A stretch of DNA of 54,524 nt from Alicyclobacillus sp. GTDB lineage: Bacteria > Bacillota > Bacilli > Alicyclobacillales > Alicyclobacillaceae. Below are positions 8,624 through 16,961 of this stretch, in pieces. The stretch spans positions 1 to 54,524 of the forward strand of contig JAILZF010000002.1 in NCBI GenBank assembly GCA_023512635.1, read 5' to 3'. A program made the translations under genes and the position numbers. The notes beneath the pieces were generated by a model that saw nothing but the letters and a program-made list of their open reading frames with translations, was not told where the DNA came from and made no database searches. Position 1 is the first letter of the stretch. Each line of letters starts with the position of its first letter.

Positions 8624-9817
8624 TCACTCCCCCTTGCCTGGCAAGGCTTCCAACACCGCCGCAGCACCCATACCGCCGCCTACACACATCGCCACCAGGC
8701 CGTATCGCCCGCCGCGGCGGTGCAACTCGTGCAGCAGCGTTACCACCATGCGGGCACCCGTGCAACCCAACGGATGCCCCAACGCGATGGCCCCCCCGTT
8801 GACGTTCACCTTGTCCTCGTCCATCTCCAGCGCGCGCATGACGGCCAACGCCTGAGCGGCAAACGCTTCGTTCAACTCAATCAAGTCCATGTCGGACAAC
8901 GTCAAGCCGGCGAGGTGCAGCGCCTTCGGCACCGCCGCAAGCGGACCGATGCCCATGACGCCGGGGTCCACCCCCGCCACCGCAAACGAGCGGAACACCG
9001 CCAACGGCCGGAGCCCAAGGGCCCTGGCGCGATCCGCTGCCATCACCAACACCCACGCCGCACCATCGCTCGTCTGCGAGCTGTTGCCCGCTGTGACGGT
9101 CCCTGACACCGCAAACGCCGGTTTCAACTGCGCCAGCGCCGCCAGTGAAGTGTCGCGGCGCACGCCTTCATCGACTGCAAACTCCACCTCTTCCACGCAC
9201 GGTCTGCCCTGCGCATCCACCTGCACGCGCCGCGTGCGCACGGGCACCACCTCGGCCTGAAAGCGGCCGCTGTCCCAAGCGGCCGCCGCCCGCTGGTGGC
9301 TGCGCAGCGCGAACGCGTCTTGGTCTTCCCGCGATACCTGCCACTGGCGAGCCACCTGCTCGGCCGTCAGCCCCATCGACAGGTACGTCTGGGGCAGCTC
9401 GTGCATGAGGTGCGGATTGGGCGACAGGTTGTACCCGCCCATCGGCAACAGGCTCATCGACTCGACGCCCCCGGCCACCACCACGTCCGCCATGCCGGTC
9501 ATCACCTGCTGGGCTGCCCACGCCAGGGTCTGCAGCCCAGAGGCGCAGAACCGGTTGATCGTCACCCCCGGTACGGTCACCGGCAGGCCTGCGCGCAGCG
9601 CCACCACACGCGCCAGGTTCATACCCTGTTCCGCTTCTGGGACCGCACAACCGAGCAAGACATCGTCGATCTCGCTGGCGTCGAGGGCAGGTACGCGCGC
9701 CAACAGGGCCTGCAAGACAAGCGCCGCCAAGTCGTCCGGGCGGGTCTGACTCAATCCGCCGCGGGGCGCCTTGCCAATCGCGGATCGCACTGCGGCCACC
9801 AGCACCGCTTCTCTCAT
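8624..9817 (-). CDS. fadA: Acetyl-CoA acyltransferase (3-ketoacyl-CoA thiolase)
   Basis: Thiolase for the last beta-oxidation step, cleaving 3-ketoacyl-CoA with CoA. The 397 residues carry the thiolase signatures: the nucleophilic cysteine in NRFCASGLQT (about residue 90), NVNGGAIALGHPLGCTG with the catalytic His and a second Cys nearby, and CVGGGMGAA at the C terminus. GGAGGAAGGGGGGAG lies before the ATG at 9817; the track's upstream extension has no ribosome binding site. It is the middle gene of the operon, 88 bases after fadN and 2 bases before fadE, the same order as Bacillus fadNAE. Confidence 0.95.
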   Translation of the reverse strand: MREAVLVAAVRSAIGKAPRGGLSQTRPDDLAALVLQALLARVPALDASEIDDVLLGCAVPEAEQGMNLARVVALRAGLPVTVPGVTINRFCASGLQTLAWAAQQVMTGMADVVVAGGVESMSLLPMGGYNLSPNPHLMHELPQTYLSMGLTAEQVARQWQVSREDQDAFALRSHQRAAAAWDSGRFQAEVVPVRTRRVQVDAQGRPCVEEVEFAVDEGVRRDTSLAALAQLKPAFAVSGTVTAGNSSQTSDGAAWVLVMAADRARALGLRPLAVFRSFAVAGVDPGVMGIGPLAAVPKALHLAGLTLSDMDLIELNEAFAAQALAVMRALEMDEDKVNVNGGAIALGHPLGCTGARMVVTLLHELHRRGGRYGLVAMCVGGGMGAAAVLEALPGKGE

Positions 9818-9905
9818 GCGGGCTCCCCCCTTCCTCCTGTCCACTCGTCCGAGACCCACGGACCCCTCCCCGGCCCATCCTGCGGCCCGGTGGTCTGGCA
9901 CGCTG

Positions 9906-12314
9906 TTAGTTGCGCAGTGGTTTGCCTGTAGCCAGCATGTGTTGCATCCGCTGCTGGGTTTTCGGCTCGCCAATCAGGCTGAGAAACGCTTCCCGTTCCA
10001 GGTCGAGCAGGTACTGTTCTGACACACGGGCCGGACGCGGCAGTGCCCCGCCCGTCAGCACTCGGATCAACTGACGCGCGATGCGAGCGTCGTGTTCACT
10101 GATGTGGCCGGCCACCTGCAACCCGTAGACGCCCGCCTGCAACAGCGCAGCCGTCGGTTCCCCGGCCACCGGAATGAGCTCTGGCTGCGGCGGGCGATAG
10201 CCTGCGCGGACCAGCCCCAACGCCACCTGTTTGGCGTCGTACAGCAGGTGATCGCGATGCATGGTCATGCCGTCGTACGAGCGCAAGTAACCCAGCTCCT
10301 GAGCGTGTAACGCGCTGCTGCCTACCTTAGCCAAGGCCACCGTCTCAAATACGCGCCGCACCCAGGCATCCAGGCGCACGTCCGGCAGGTCATGCACCGC
10401 GGCACAGGCGCGCAAAAGCATCTCTTTGCACCCGCCGCCCGCGGGAATCAGACCCACCCCGGTCTCCACCAATCCCATGTACGTCTCAGCAGCCGCCTGC
10501 ACGCGCGCCGCTGGAAAGCAGATCTCCGCACCACCGCCCAGGGTATAACCACAGGGGGCGGCCACCACCGGCTTGCTCAAATACTTGATACGCATGGTCA
10601 CCTGTTGCAACTGGCGCACCGCCGCGTCGATGGCGTCCCAGTTTTCGTCTTGCGCCTCTAACAGCATCAGCATCAGGTTGGCGCCGACGCAAAAGTGCGC
10701 CCCCGCACTGGCAAGGACCAGGGCGTCTGCCTGCCGCTCCACCTCGTCCGCAGCCAAGGCCAGCATCTGCACCGCGTCCGGACCGAGCGCCTGCTTCGGC
10801 GGGTGCAGTTCCAGACACCACACCCCGTCCCCCAGGTCAATCAAGCTGGCACTGGCATTGCCACGGACCAGCCGCCCCTGTTCTTTCAAGCGAGCCAGCG
10901 AGATCACGTGTGGGGGTTCCGCCACCGTCCGGTACTCCCCCGGCAAGACGTAGACCTGCAGCCGTTCCCCATCCTCCCGCTTGTAAAAGCTGGTGTGGCC
11001 CCGGTCTACCCACGCCGCAACCCAGTCTGGAATGACCTCGCCTTCCTCCCGCATGCGCGCGAGGGTGGCCGGTAACCCCAGGGCGTCCCACACCTCGTAC
11101 GGCCCCAGTTCCCAATTGAAGCCCCACTTCATCGCCTGGTCGACTGCGAGCAGGTCGTCCGCCACCTCCCACTGGTGAGCCGCCGTGTAGAGCAAGGTGC
11201 GCTTGAGCACCGTCCAGGCAAAGCGGCCCGCTGGTTCCTCCGCGTGGACCAGCGCCCGCAACCGCTCCGCCGCGCTGGGCAAGCGGCGCGCCGCCTCCCA
11301 CACCGGGGAACGCAGCGGACGGCGCGGCCGGTAGGTCAACGTGGCCAGGTCGAGCACCTCCACCAGCCGCTCCCCGTTTGCATCCGTCGTCCGTCGGTAG
11401 AAGCCTTGCCCCGCCTTTTCTCCCAGCCACCCGCGCTTCACCATCTCCACCAACACCGGCGGCGGGGTCAGCGCCGCCTGTTCAGCGGGATCGCGGACCT
11501 GCTGCCGGACGTTTTGCGCTACGTGCAAGAACGTGTCTAAACCCACCATGTCCAGCGTGCGGAAGGTCGCGCTCCGCGGCCGTCCCAACACAGGTCCGGT
11601 CAGGGCGTCCACCTCGTCCACGCCCCAGGGAAACGCCTCCATCGCTGCCAGGGTCGCCAGCAGCCCGTACGTGCCGATGCGGTTGGCGATGAAGTTGGGG
11701 GTGTCCTTGGCCACCACCACACCTTTGCCCAACACCCGCTCGGCAAAGGCGCGGAAACGCTCCAGCCAAACCGGGTCTGTGTCTGGTCCGGGGATCAACT
11801 CGAGCAGTTTCATATACCGCGGCGGGTTAAAAAAATGCGTGCCAAAGAAGCGGCGGCGGAATGCTGCAGAGCGGCCCTCCGCCAGTGCAGCCAGGGACAA
11901 TCCTGAGGTGTTGGTGGTCACCAGGGCGTCCGGTTTGACCACTTCCTCCACCTGCGCAAACAGCGCCCGCTTGGCTGCTAGGTCTTCGACAATCGCTTCT
12001 AATACCCAGTCACACTCTGCCAAGCGCGGCAGGTCGTCTGCCAGGTTGCCGGTCGCAATACGCGCCTGCAACCGTTCACTGAAAAACGCGGCCGGCTTGG
12101 CTTGGGCGGCCTGCTCTAACCCACGCCGCGCCAACCGGTTGCGGACTGCCGGGTGGGAGAGCGACCAGCCGCGCTGCCGTTCTTGTTCTGTGAGTTCGTC
12201 TGGCAGCCGGTCCAACAACAAAACGGTCAAGCCCGCGTTGGCCAAGTGCGCAGCAACGGCCGCCCCCATCACGCCGGCCCCAATCACACCCACTTTACGA
12301 AAGCCAAGGGTCAC
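9906..12314 (-). CDS. fadN: 3-hydroxyacyl-CoA dehydrogenase / enoyl-CoA hydratase fusion (FadN)
   Basis: Bifunctional beta-oxidation enzyme, 802 residues (Bacillus FadN is close to 790). The N-terminal half is an NAD-dependent 3-hydroxyacyl-CoA dehydrogenase: VGVIGAGVMGAAVAAHLANAG is the Rossmann motif, TNTSGLSL and GTHFFNPPRYM are the substrate and catalytic-His regions, and DTPNFIANRIG follows. The C-terminal part is a crotonase-fold hydratase with HFCVGANLMLML and GGGAEICFP, and an Ala/Gly-rich GLIPAGGGCKEM segment. The GTG at 12314 has GGAGG at 7 bases and fixes the start. First gene of the operon; a 9-bp inverted repeat and a candidate promoter lie upstream. Confidence 0.94.
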   Translation of the reverse strand: MTLGFRKVGVIGAGVMGAAVAAHLANAGLTVLLLDRLPDELTEQERQRGWSLSHPAVRNRLARRGLEQAAQAKPAAFFSERLQARIATGNLADDLPRLAECDWVLEAIVEDLAAKRALFAQVEEVVKPDALVTTNTSGLSLAALAEGRSAAFRRRFFGTHFFNPPRYMKLLELIPGPDTDPVWLERFRAFAERVLGKGVVVAKDTPNFIANRIGTYGLLATLAAMEAFPWGVDEVDALTGPVLGRPRSATFRTLDMVGLDTFLHVAQNVRQQVRDPAEQAALTPPPVLVEMVKRGWLGEKAGQGFYRRTTDANGERLVEVLDLATLTYRPRRPLRSPVWEAARRLPSAAERLRALVHAEEPAGRFAWTVLKRTLLYTAAHQWEVADDLLAVDQAMKWGFNWELGPYEVWDALGLPATLARMREEGEVIPDWVAAWVDRGHTSFYKREDGERLQVYVLPGEYRTVAEPPHVISLARLKEQGRLVRGNASASLIDLGDGVWCLELHPPKQALGPDAVQMLALAADEVERQADALVLASAGAHFCVGANLMLMLLEAQDENWDAIDAAVRQLQQVTMRIKYLSKPVVAAPCGYTLGGGAEICFPAARVQAAAETYMGLVETGVGLIPAGGGCKEMLLRACAAVHDLPDVRLDAWVRRVFETVALAKVGSSALHAQELGYLRSYDGMTMHRDHLLYDAKQVALGLVRAGYRPPQPELIPVAGEPTAALLQAGVYGLQVAGHISEHDARIARQLIRVLTGGALPRPARVSEQYLLDLEREAFLSLIGEPKTQQRMQHMLATGKPLRN

Positions 12315-12362
12315 CCGCACTCCTCCTCGCGCCACCCGCACACCTGCACCTACCGGCCGGTT

Positions 12363-12407
12363 GAGGTTTCGGTTCCTATCTTCACGAAACGTATGGTTCG
12401 AAACCTC
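12363..12407. promoter_or_regulatory. Inverted repeat upstream of fadN, candidate operator
   Basis: GAGGTTTCG (12363-12371) and CGAAACCTC (12399-12407) are perfect 9-base complements 27 bases apart, with an extra CGAAAC copy between them. They lie between the candidate promoter and the fadN start. The sequence does not resemble the Bacillus FadR box (TGAATGA-TCATTCA), so any regulator is unknown. Confidence 0.4.
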
Positions 12408-12411
12408 TGTG

Positions 12412-12440
12412 CATGCCAAAAGCCGCAAATCTTTTGTCAA
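12412..12440 (-). promoter_or_regulatory. Candidate promoter for the fadNAE operon
   Basis: On the minus strand a perfect TTGACA (12440-12435) lies about 120 bases upstream of the fadN start. The hexamer 17 bases on (GGCATG) is a poor -10, so only the -35 element is convincing. Confidence 0.35.
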
Positions 12441-12456
12441 CCTGTTCAGTCAGCGG

Positions 12457-12482
12457 CAGCCGGGACCGCACGGCCCCGGCTG
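12457..12482 (-). terminator. Hairpin downstream of the D-amino-acid aminotransferase gene
   Basis: cagccggg and cccggctg form a perfect 8-bp stem about 110 bases past the stop codon of the aminotransferase gene and upstream of the fadN promoter. No T run is present, so the role is uncertain. Confidence 0.3.
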
Positions 12483-12593
12483 TACTCAGCCGCCTGGTCA
12501 ACATGTGACTCCGACCCCAAGCCGTATGCCTCTCACCCTGGCAAGCCGCTTACGCCGGCGCCTGCCACCGCGCTGGCTGCCAGACCGACCGGT

Positions 12594-13538
12594 TTACGCC
12601 CGGCCCAACACCGGCTCATGGTTGCGGAACCGCTCCACCGCCGTCTGGTAGGCCGCCTGCAGGCGCGCCGTCAGTTCCGGCGGACGGGTGGCCGACCACA
12701 ACGTCACGCGCTCACGCACCTCCGGCAGCAGTGTAGTGGGCGCCTCCTCCGGCAACTGGCGCAAGGCTGGCAACAGTGCGCGGTCGGTAAACACCGTCCG
12801 TACCGGCTGGATCTCGAGCGTGGTGCTGGTGATAAACACCTCGTCGACACGGTCCAACTGGTCAAGGGTGACCGCTTCCTCGCGCACCGGGATCCCTAGC
12901 TCCCGCGCCAGCCGCAGGGTAAACAAGCGAGTGATGCCGCCTAGAATATAGCGATCCGCTGGCGCCGTCCAGAGTGTATCGCCGCACACCAGCCAGACGT
13001 TGCTGCTGGCTCCCTCGGTGATTCGTCCGTTGCGCACCAACATGGCTTCCGCCGCGCCCGCGCGCCGCGCCGTCTCCTTAGCGAGCACATTCGGCAACAG
13101 GTTGACGCTCTTCACAAACACGTTCGCCCAGCGGTCATCCGGCAGGCCGAGCAGCTCGGCGTCCGCACTGGCCGGCTTGGCTGCCACCGGACGCACCACC
13201 AGGCTCACCGCCGGCTCCGCCGTAGGGAAGGTGTGCACGCGTTCTGCCGCACCGCGCGTCACCTGCCAATACACCTGGGCTTCCGCCTCGCCGCTGCGGC
13301 GGATCGCCTCGCCAATCAACCCTGTCCACTGTTCAGCGGTATACGGGTTGCGAATACCGATGGTGCGCAGACTGCGCTCCAACCGCTCCAAGTGTTCATC
13401 CAGCAAAAACGGCCGGCCGCCGTACACGCGCACCACTTCGTACACCCCGTCGCCGAACTGATGGCCGCGTTCTTCAATGGGCACCCTTGCCCCGGCGGGA
13501 TCGACAAACTCGCCTTGATAGAAGGCAATGACGGACAT
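12594..13538 (-). CDS. dat: D-amino-acid aminotransferase (class IV)
   Basis: PLP enzyme that interconverts D-alanine and D-glutamate with their keto acids, supplying D-amino acids for peptidoglycan. The N terminus is diagnostic: IEERGHQFGDGVYEVVRVY matches the Bacillus Dat motif. NVLAKETARRAGA carries the PLP lysine (near residue 145), and EGASSNVW and STTLEIQPV are the class IV phosphate-binding and C-terminal blocks. At 314 residues it is about 30 longer than Bacillus Dat; the extra part is a helical C-terminal tail. The ATG has AAGGGGAG at 6 bases. It is divergent from the HIT gene. Branched-chain aminotransferase or 4-amino-4-deoxychorismate lyase is less likely given the N-terminal motif. 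Confidence 0.9.
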   Translation of the reverse strand: MSVIAFYQGEFVDPAGARVPIEERGHQFGDGVYEVVRVYGGRPFLLDEHLERLERSLRTIGIRNPYTAEQWTGLIGEAIRRSGEAEAQVYWQVTRGAAERVHTFPTAEPAVSLVVRPVAAKPASADAELLGLPDDRWANVFVKSVNLLPNVLAKETARRAGAAEAMLVRNGRITEGASSNVWLVCGDTLWTAPADRYILGGITRLFTLRLARELGIPVREEAVTLDQLDRVDEVFITSTTLEIQPVRTVFTDRALLPALRQLPEEAPTTLLPEVRERVTLWSATRPPELTARLQAAYQTAVERFRNHEPVLGRA

Positions 13539-13573
13539 GAAGGTCTCCCCTTACGTTTGTGAGTTGAACGCAG

Positions 13574-13602
13574 CCTGTACGCACTGCGCGCATGCAACCC
13601 AA
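13574..13602 (-). promoter_or_regulatory. Weak candidate promoter for dat
   Basis: On the minus strand TTGGGT (13602-13597) is followed at 17 bases by TACAGG (13579-13574), 36 bases before the start codon of dat. Each hexamer matches the consensus at only three positions. Confidence 0.25.
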
Positions 13603-13607
13603 GCAAC

Positions 13608-13616
13608 TGGTACAAT
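13608..13616 (+). promoter_or_regulatory. Extended -10 promoter for the HIT gene
   Basis: TGGTACAAT is an extended -10 element (TGn plus TACAAT) 50 bases before the start codon. The -35 position has no clear match. A GGGGC/GCCCC hairpin follows in the leader. Confidence 0.45.
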
Positions 13617-13665
13617 AAACCTGGGGGCTGAAGGGCCCCAAGCGCCCCGCGCAGGAGGGAACGGC

Positions 13666-14010
13666 ATGAGCGAATGTGTTTTTTGCCAAATTGTGGCTGG
13701 CACAGTCCCTTCCCAAAAAGTCCTTGATACGGAAAGGGTTCTCGTCTTTCACGACATCCGGCCGCAGGCCCCGGTGCACGTTTTGGTCATCCCTAAGCAA
13801 CACATCGCGTCCGCGCACGCCTTGCAGGCCGAGCACGCGACCGTGCTGATGGACATGCACCTGGCCGCCCAACAGGCTGCAGAGCAGCTCGGCATTGCGC
13901 AAGACGGTTACCGCCTGGTGACCAATGTCGGCTGGCATGGCCAACAGACCGTGCCGCACCTGCACTATCACCTGCTGGGCGGCCGGCAGTTGCAATGGCC
14001 CCCGGGTTGA
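13666..14010 (+). CDS. HIT-family (HINT-type) nucleotide-binding protein
   Basis: A 114-residue histidine-triad protein, expected to be a dimeric purine-nucleoside phosphoramidase in the cytosol. The HxHxH motif is in VPHLHYHLLGGR near the C terminus; the N terminus CVFCQIVAG holds the CxxC of the HINT branch, and HVLVIPKQHI is the conserved strand-helix block. The ATG at 13666 has GGAGG at about 8 bases. It has its own promoter and is divergent from dat. The physiological substrate is unknown for nearly all bacterial HINT proteins. Confidence 0.93.
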   Translation: MSECVFCQIVAGTVPSQKVLDTERVLVFHDIRPQAPVHVLVIPKQHIASAHALQAEHATVLMDMHLAAQQAAEQLGIAQDGYRLVTNVGWHGQQTVPHLHYHLLGGRQLQWPPG

Positions 14011-14083
14011 ACCACTAGCCGCAGGCCGCCGGGGTTCCGGCCATCCAGGTCAACGGCTGCCGCCACAGCCACGGCGGTTGCGC

Positions 14084-14545
14084 CTAGACCAGCGGATCGG
14101 CCCCGGCGGTGAGGCCAGCCGGGCGCGGCACCTCCTGCCCGTTGAGGATGAGGTGCGGGGTGATCTGCGCCCGCAGCGAGGCGGACGCCGAGCAGTACTT
14201 TTCCTCACTCAAGACAATCGCCCGCCACACTTTGTCCGCTTGCACATCCCCTGTGACGCGGTAATACAGGTGGATCTCCGTCAACGCTTGCGGGTACTGT
14301 TCGCGGCGGGTACCGACCGCCTCAATGGTCAATGCCGCCAGCGGCTGGCGCATGCGCTCCAAAATCATGGCGATGTCGATCCCGGTACACCCCGTCAACC
14401 CCATCAGCAGCAGTTCCATCGGCCGGCAGCCTTTGTCCTCTCCGCCTACCTCAGCTTTGGCGTCCATCGCCACCGTATGGCCGGATTCCCCGGTGGATAG
14501 AAAGTGGCGCTTGCCCTGCCATTCGGTTGTGACCTTCATCTCCAC
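14084..14545 (-). CDS. OsmC/Ohr-family peroxide-handling protein
   Basis: A 153-residue protein of the OsmC family, thiol peroxidases that reduce organic hydroperoxides using two conserved cysteines. Both are here: in MELLLMGLTGCTGIDI and in EEKYCSASASLR. The N terminus is a short beta segment (KVTTEWQGKRHFLSTGESGH). I chose the GTG at 14545 (AGGAGG at 8 bases); the ATG two codons later is an alternative. Length and motif spacing fit the YhfA-like branch better than Ohr. It stands between the HIT gene (converging) and the cupredoxin-like gene (same strand, 85 bases upstream). Confidence 0.88.
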   Translation of the reverse strand: MEMKVTTEWQGKRHFLSTGESGHTVAMDAKAEVGGEDKGCRPMELLLMGLTGCTGIDIAMILERMRQPLAALTIEAVGTRREQYPQALTEIHLYYRVTGDVQADKVWRAIVLSEEKYCSASASLRAQITPHLILNGQEVPRPAGLTAGADPLV

Positions 14546-14630
14546 GGCACGCCCCTCCTCTGCACGCCCCCATTGTACCGCGAAGCTGGAAGGGACGCGA
14601 GCAAAACCTGGCGCCACGGGCGCAGGCTGG

Positions 14631-14996
14631 TTAACGAACCAGCAAGACCCCGCGGATGCCCGGCTCAGGCCGCCCTCCCGTATCAGAGTAATAGGGGTAC
14701 GTGCCCGTGCGGTCAGGAGTAAAACGAGCGGTCACACTCTCCCCTGGCTGGAGATTCGGCAAGAACACGTAAAACGCGGGAATGACCAGGTTGTGCACCC
14801 GTGTGCCGCGGTTGACGACGCGCAGCGCCACCGGTTCGCCGGTACGCGCTTGCAGTTGCGCCGGCTCCAGGTGGGTATCGTACAGCGACACCTCCACCTG
14901 TTGTGCCCAGGCCGGCGCGGCATGCCCCCAGAGCCCGGGCAACAGGCTCAACGCGGCCAGCACAGTCCGCAGACGCCACGGCTTTTTCGCTGCCAT
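14631..14996 (-). CDS. Exported cupredoxin-like protein lacking the copper ligands
   Basis: A 121-residue protein with a signal peptide (basic MAAKKPWRLR, core VLAALSLLPGLW, Ala-x-Ala cleavage near AAPAWAQ) and a small Greek-key domain. The block RVHNLVIP keeps the first His of the cupredoxin site, and the GTYPYYSDTGG segment aligns to the ligand loop. There the expected Cys is Ser, the second His is missing and the Met is Ile (PGIRG for PGMxG). It is therefore unlikely to hold a type 1 copper. The start at 14996 has AAAGGTGGG at good spacing; the ATG at 15002 is too close. Role unknown; it lies beside envelope-lipid genes. Confidence 0.7.
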   Translation of the reverse strand: MAAKKPWRLRTVLAALSLLPGLWGHAAPAWAQQVEVSLYDTHLEPAQLQARTGEPVALRVVNRGTRVHNLVIPAFYVFLPNLQPGESVTARFTPDRTGTYPYYSDTGGRPEPGIRGVLLVR

Positions 14997-15094
14997 CGCC
15001 ATCCCACCTTTACCTGTCTGAGCGAGAGCTTTCCCTGGCCATCTGCCCCCCATGTGCCGGAACGGGCGGCCAAGCCCAACCAACGCCTTGCCGA

Positions 15095-15583
15095 TCACCG
15101 CGCCAGCCAACTGCCCATCAGGGCCCCGTGCAGAGCCCCTGCCACCACGTCCACAGGATGGTGCAAACCACAGTACACGCGCGCCAGCGCCAGCCAACCA
15201 GCCAAGACCCACAACACGGGCCCGTAACCAGGCACGCCGGCGAACGCACTGGCCAAAGCAAACGCTCCCGCGGCGTGATTGCTCGGAAAGGAACCTCCGC
15301 GGCCGTGCGCCAGCAGCGGCGCGTAGCCAGCCTCAAACGGACGCGGCCGGTCCCACCAGCGGCTCAATGGTTCCTGCAACACCCGCACCAGCACCGCCGC
15401 AGCCACGGCCAACCACCCATGCCGGTGCGCGAGAGCTACCCTGTCAGGCGACACCCCCCATCCCCATGCCGCCGCGGTGATCAACGCCAACATCACCACC
15501 GGCGTCCACAGAGCGCACACCATCATAGCAGCATCCAAGCCCGGGCAGACACCCCAACAGCGCTGGACCCAGCGGTTGACCAC
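15095..15583 (-). CDS. PAP2-family membrane phosphatase (undecaprenyl-diphosphatase-like)
   Basis: A 162-residue membrane protein with about five hydrophobic segments and the PAP2 signature: RWWDRPRPF (lysine/arginine of KxxxxxxRP), SFPSNHAAG (PSGH-like) and ARVYCGLHHPVDVVAG (SRxxxxxHxxxD, with Ala for Ser). The size and last block fit BcrC-like undecaprenyl-pyrophosphate phosphatases, which recycle the lipid carrier of wall synthesis. The GTG at 15583 has only a close GGGAAG; the frame stays open upstream without ATG, GTG or TTG, through WNWEE, so the real start may be non-standard. It lies 40 bases after the phospholipase-like gene and may be coupled to it. Confidence 0.8.
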   Translation of the reverse strand: MVNRWVQRCWGVCPGLDAAMMVCALWTPVVMLALITAAAWGWGVSPDRVALAHRHGWLAVAAAVLVRVLQEPLSRWWDRPRPFEAGYAPLLAHGRGGSFPSNHAAGAFALASAFAGVPGYGPVLWVLAGWLALARVYCGLHHPVDVVAGALHGALMGSWLAR

Positions 15584-15623
15584 CTCTTCCCAGTTCCACT
15601 GTCCCCCGGCGCTGCTGTCTCCG

Positions 15624-16694
15624 TCAGTCTTCGTGGCTCGCCGCCCCCTTGGCGGGCGCGTCCGTCCCGCGCGCCAACTGTTGCGCTAGGTCTTGTTCGG
15701 CAGCCGCGGCGAGCTGCGGAACGCTGTGCAACACCACATCGCCTTCGTGGTTGTACGTATACGCCTGGTGGCTGAAGTTGGCGCTGCCCAGGATAAACGT
15801 CTGACCGTGGTCGACCACCACCCACTTGGCGTGCATCAGTTCCTGGCCGTCCGGCTTGTAAAAGCGCACCACCGCCCCGGCGGCGCGCAAACGCTCGGCC
15901 GTCCGGCGGTTTTGCGGCTGGCCAGGGTCGAGCAAAACGCGTACCTGGACACCGCGTTTGGCATCCGCCAGCAACGCATTCAGCACCCCTGCGTCAGACA
16001 GTTCATACGCCTCCATCGCCACATCCGACTGCGCCTGTTGCAACGCGCGCAACACCTGGCTGCGGACCGTCCGGTCGGTATACAGCGGCGGTTGCAAACC
16101 GGGGGCTGGTGCCGGACTCCCGCCCGAGCGCACCCAGTCCCAGCGGAACAGCGCCGCAAAGGACGGATTCGGCGCGGCGAGATAGACCGACGCATCATGG
16201 TTGCCCCAACTTTGGGCGCCAGCGTTCATGCCGCCGATGAGCGCTCCGCCCTGGGGGCCGTCCGCCACCAGCAGCTTGATATGGGATATACCGCTCGCGA
16301 TGTGCAACGAGTGAACCGGCACCCCGTGCTGCTGAAGGAACGGTACCGCCGTGTGCTGGCTGTGGTGTTCTGTCGCATCCACCACCACGCGCACATCTAC
16401 CCCGCGCTCGTGGGCTGCCACCAAGGCCTGCAAGATATCAGGGTCTGACAACTCGTACATGTCCAAGTCACAGCTGTGCTCGCTGCCGTTGATCATGGCC
16501 AGCGCCTGACGCTTAATGTCTTGCTGCCAGAGCAGAGTCACCCCCTGCTCGGTGACCGCAGCCGGTACGGGTCCCCCAGGCGCCTGGCCCGCTGCTGCTG
16601 CACACGCCGTCAACCCCGCCCAGGCCAAGGCCAACAGGCCCCACAGGCCGGGTCGCCAGGCGCGCCAACCGGCTCCCTGGCTCTTGCCTGCCAT
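15624..16694 (-). CDS. Phospholipase-D-like lipoprotein
   Basis: A 356-residue exported lipoprotein: LALAWAGLTAC ends in the lipobox cysteine (about residue 31). The mature part has two HKD motifs of the PLD superfamily, SHIKLLVADGPQGGALIGGMN-like (about 170) and MHAKWVVVDHGQTFILGSANF-like (about 305), which form one active site. The family includes phospholipases, cardiolipin synthases and nucleases; here the lipid anchor and the duplicated compact repeats suggest an enzyme of the outer membrane surface acting on phosphodiesters. AAGGAGGTAACAAC precedes the ATG at 16694. Substrate is unknown. Probable operon with the PAP2 gene downstream. Confidence 0.82.
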   Translation of the reverse strand: MAGKSQGAGWRAWRPGLWGLLALAWAGLTACAAAAGQAPGGPVPAAVTEQGVTLLWQQDIKRQALAMINGSEHSCDLDMYELSDPDILQALVAAHERGVDVRVVVDATEHHSQHTAVPFLQQHGVPVHSLHIASGISHIKLLVADGPQGGALIGGMNAGAQSWGNHDASVYLAAPNPSFAALFRWDWVRSGGSPAPAPGLQPPLYTDRTVRSQVLRALQQAQSDVAMEAYELSDAGVLNALLADAKRGVQVRVLLDPGQPQNRRTAERLRAAGAVVRFYKPDGQELMHAKWVVVDHGQTFILGSANFSHQAYTYNHEGDVVLHSVPQLAAAAEQDLAQQLARGTDAPAKGAASHED

Positions 16695-16961
16695 GTTGTT
16701 ACCTCCTTCGCCATGCAAGGCGGTCTTCCCTGCCAGCATAGCCAACTCACTCCAGGATGTCGATGACGTACACGCACACGCACCGATACCTTTGAAGATG
16801 ATCAGGGGAACCGCGGAACTCCGCCCGCGGCACGCTCCCCTTGCAACATTTTGCTGGCTGCTCCGTCTATACCTGTGAGCGCGCTGGCAGTGCACATGGG
16901 CCAGCGCCAAGCGGCCGCTGCGGGCCTGCCAGACCCGCACGGTAAAGAGGGGGACCCCGCG

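Noticed and set aside
12315-12420. Bacillus FadR operator upstream of fadN
   Set aside because: No TGAATGA-TCATTCA type sequence was found; only an unrelated inverted repeat.
11533-12651. Long plus-strand ORF of 372 aa opposite fadN
   Set aside because: Its sequence is low complexity (Arg/Ser/Pro/Thr), it has no ribosome site or family motif, and the frame mirrors a well-supported gene. Similar shadows (for example 41312-42562, 6924-7913, 17095-17808) are discarded for the same reason.
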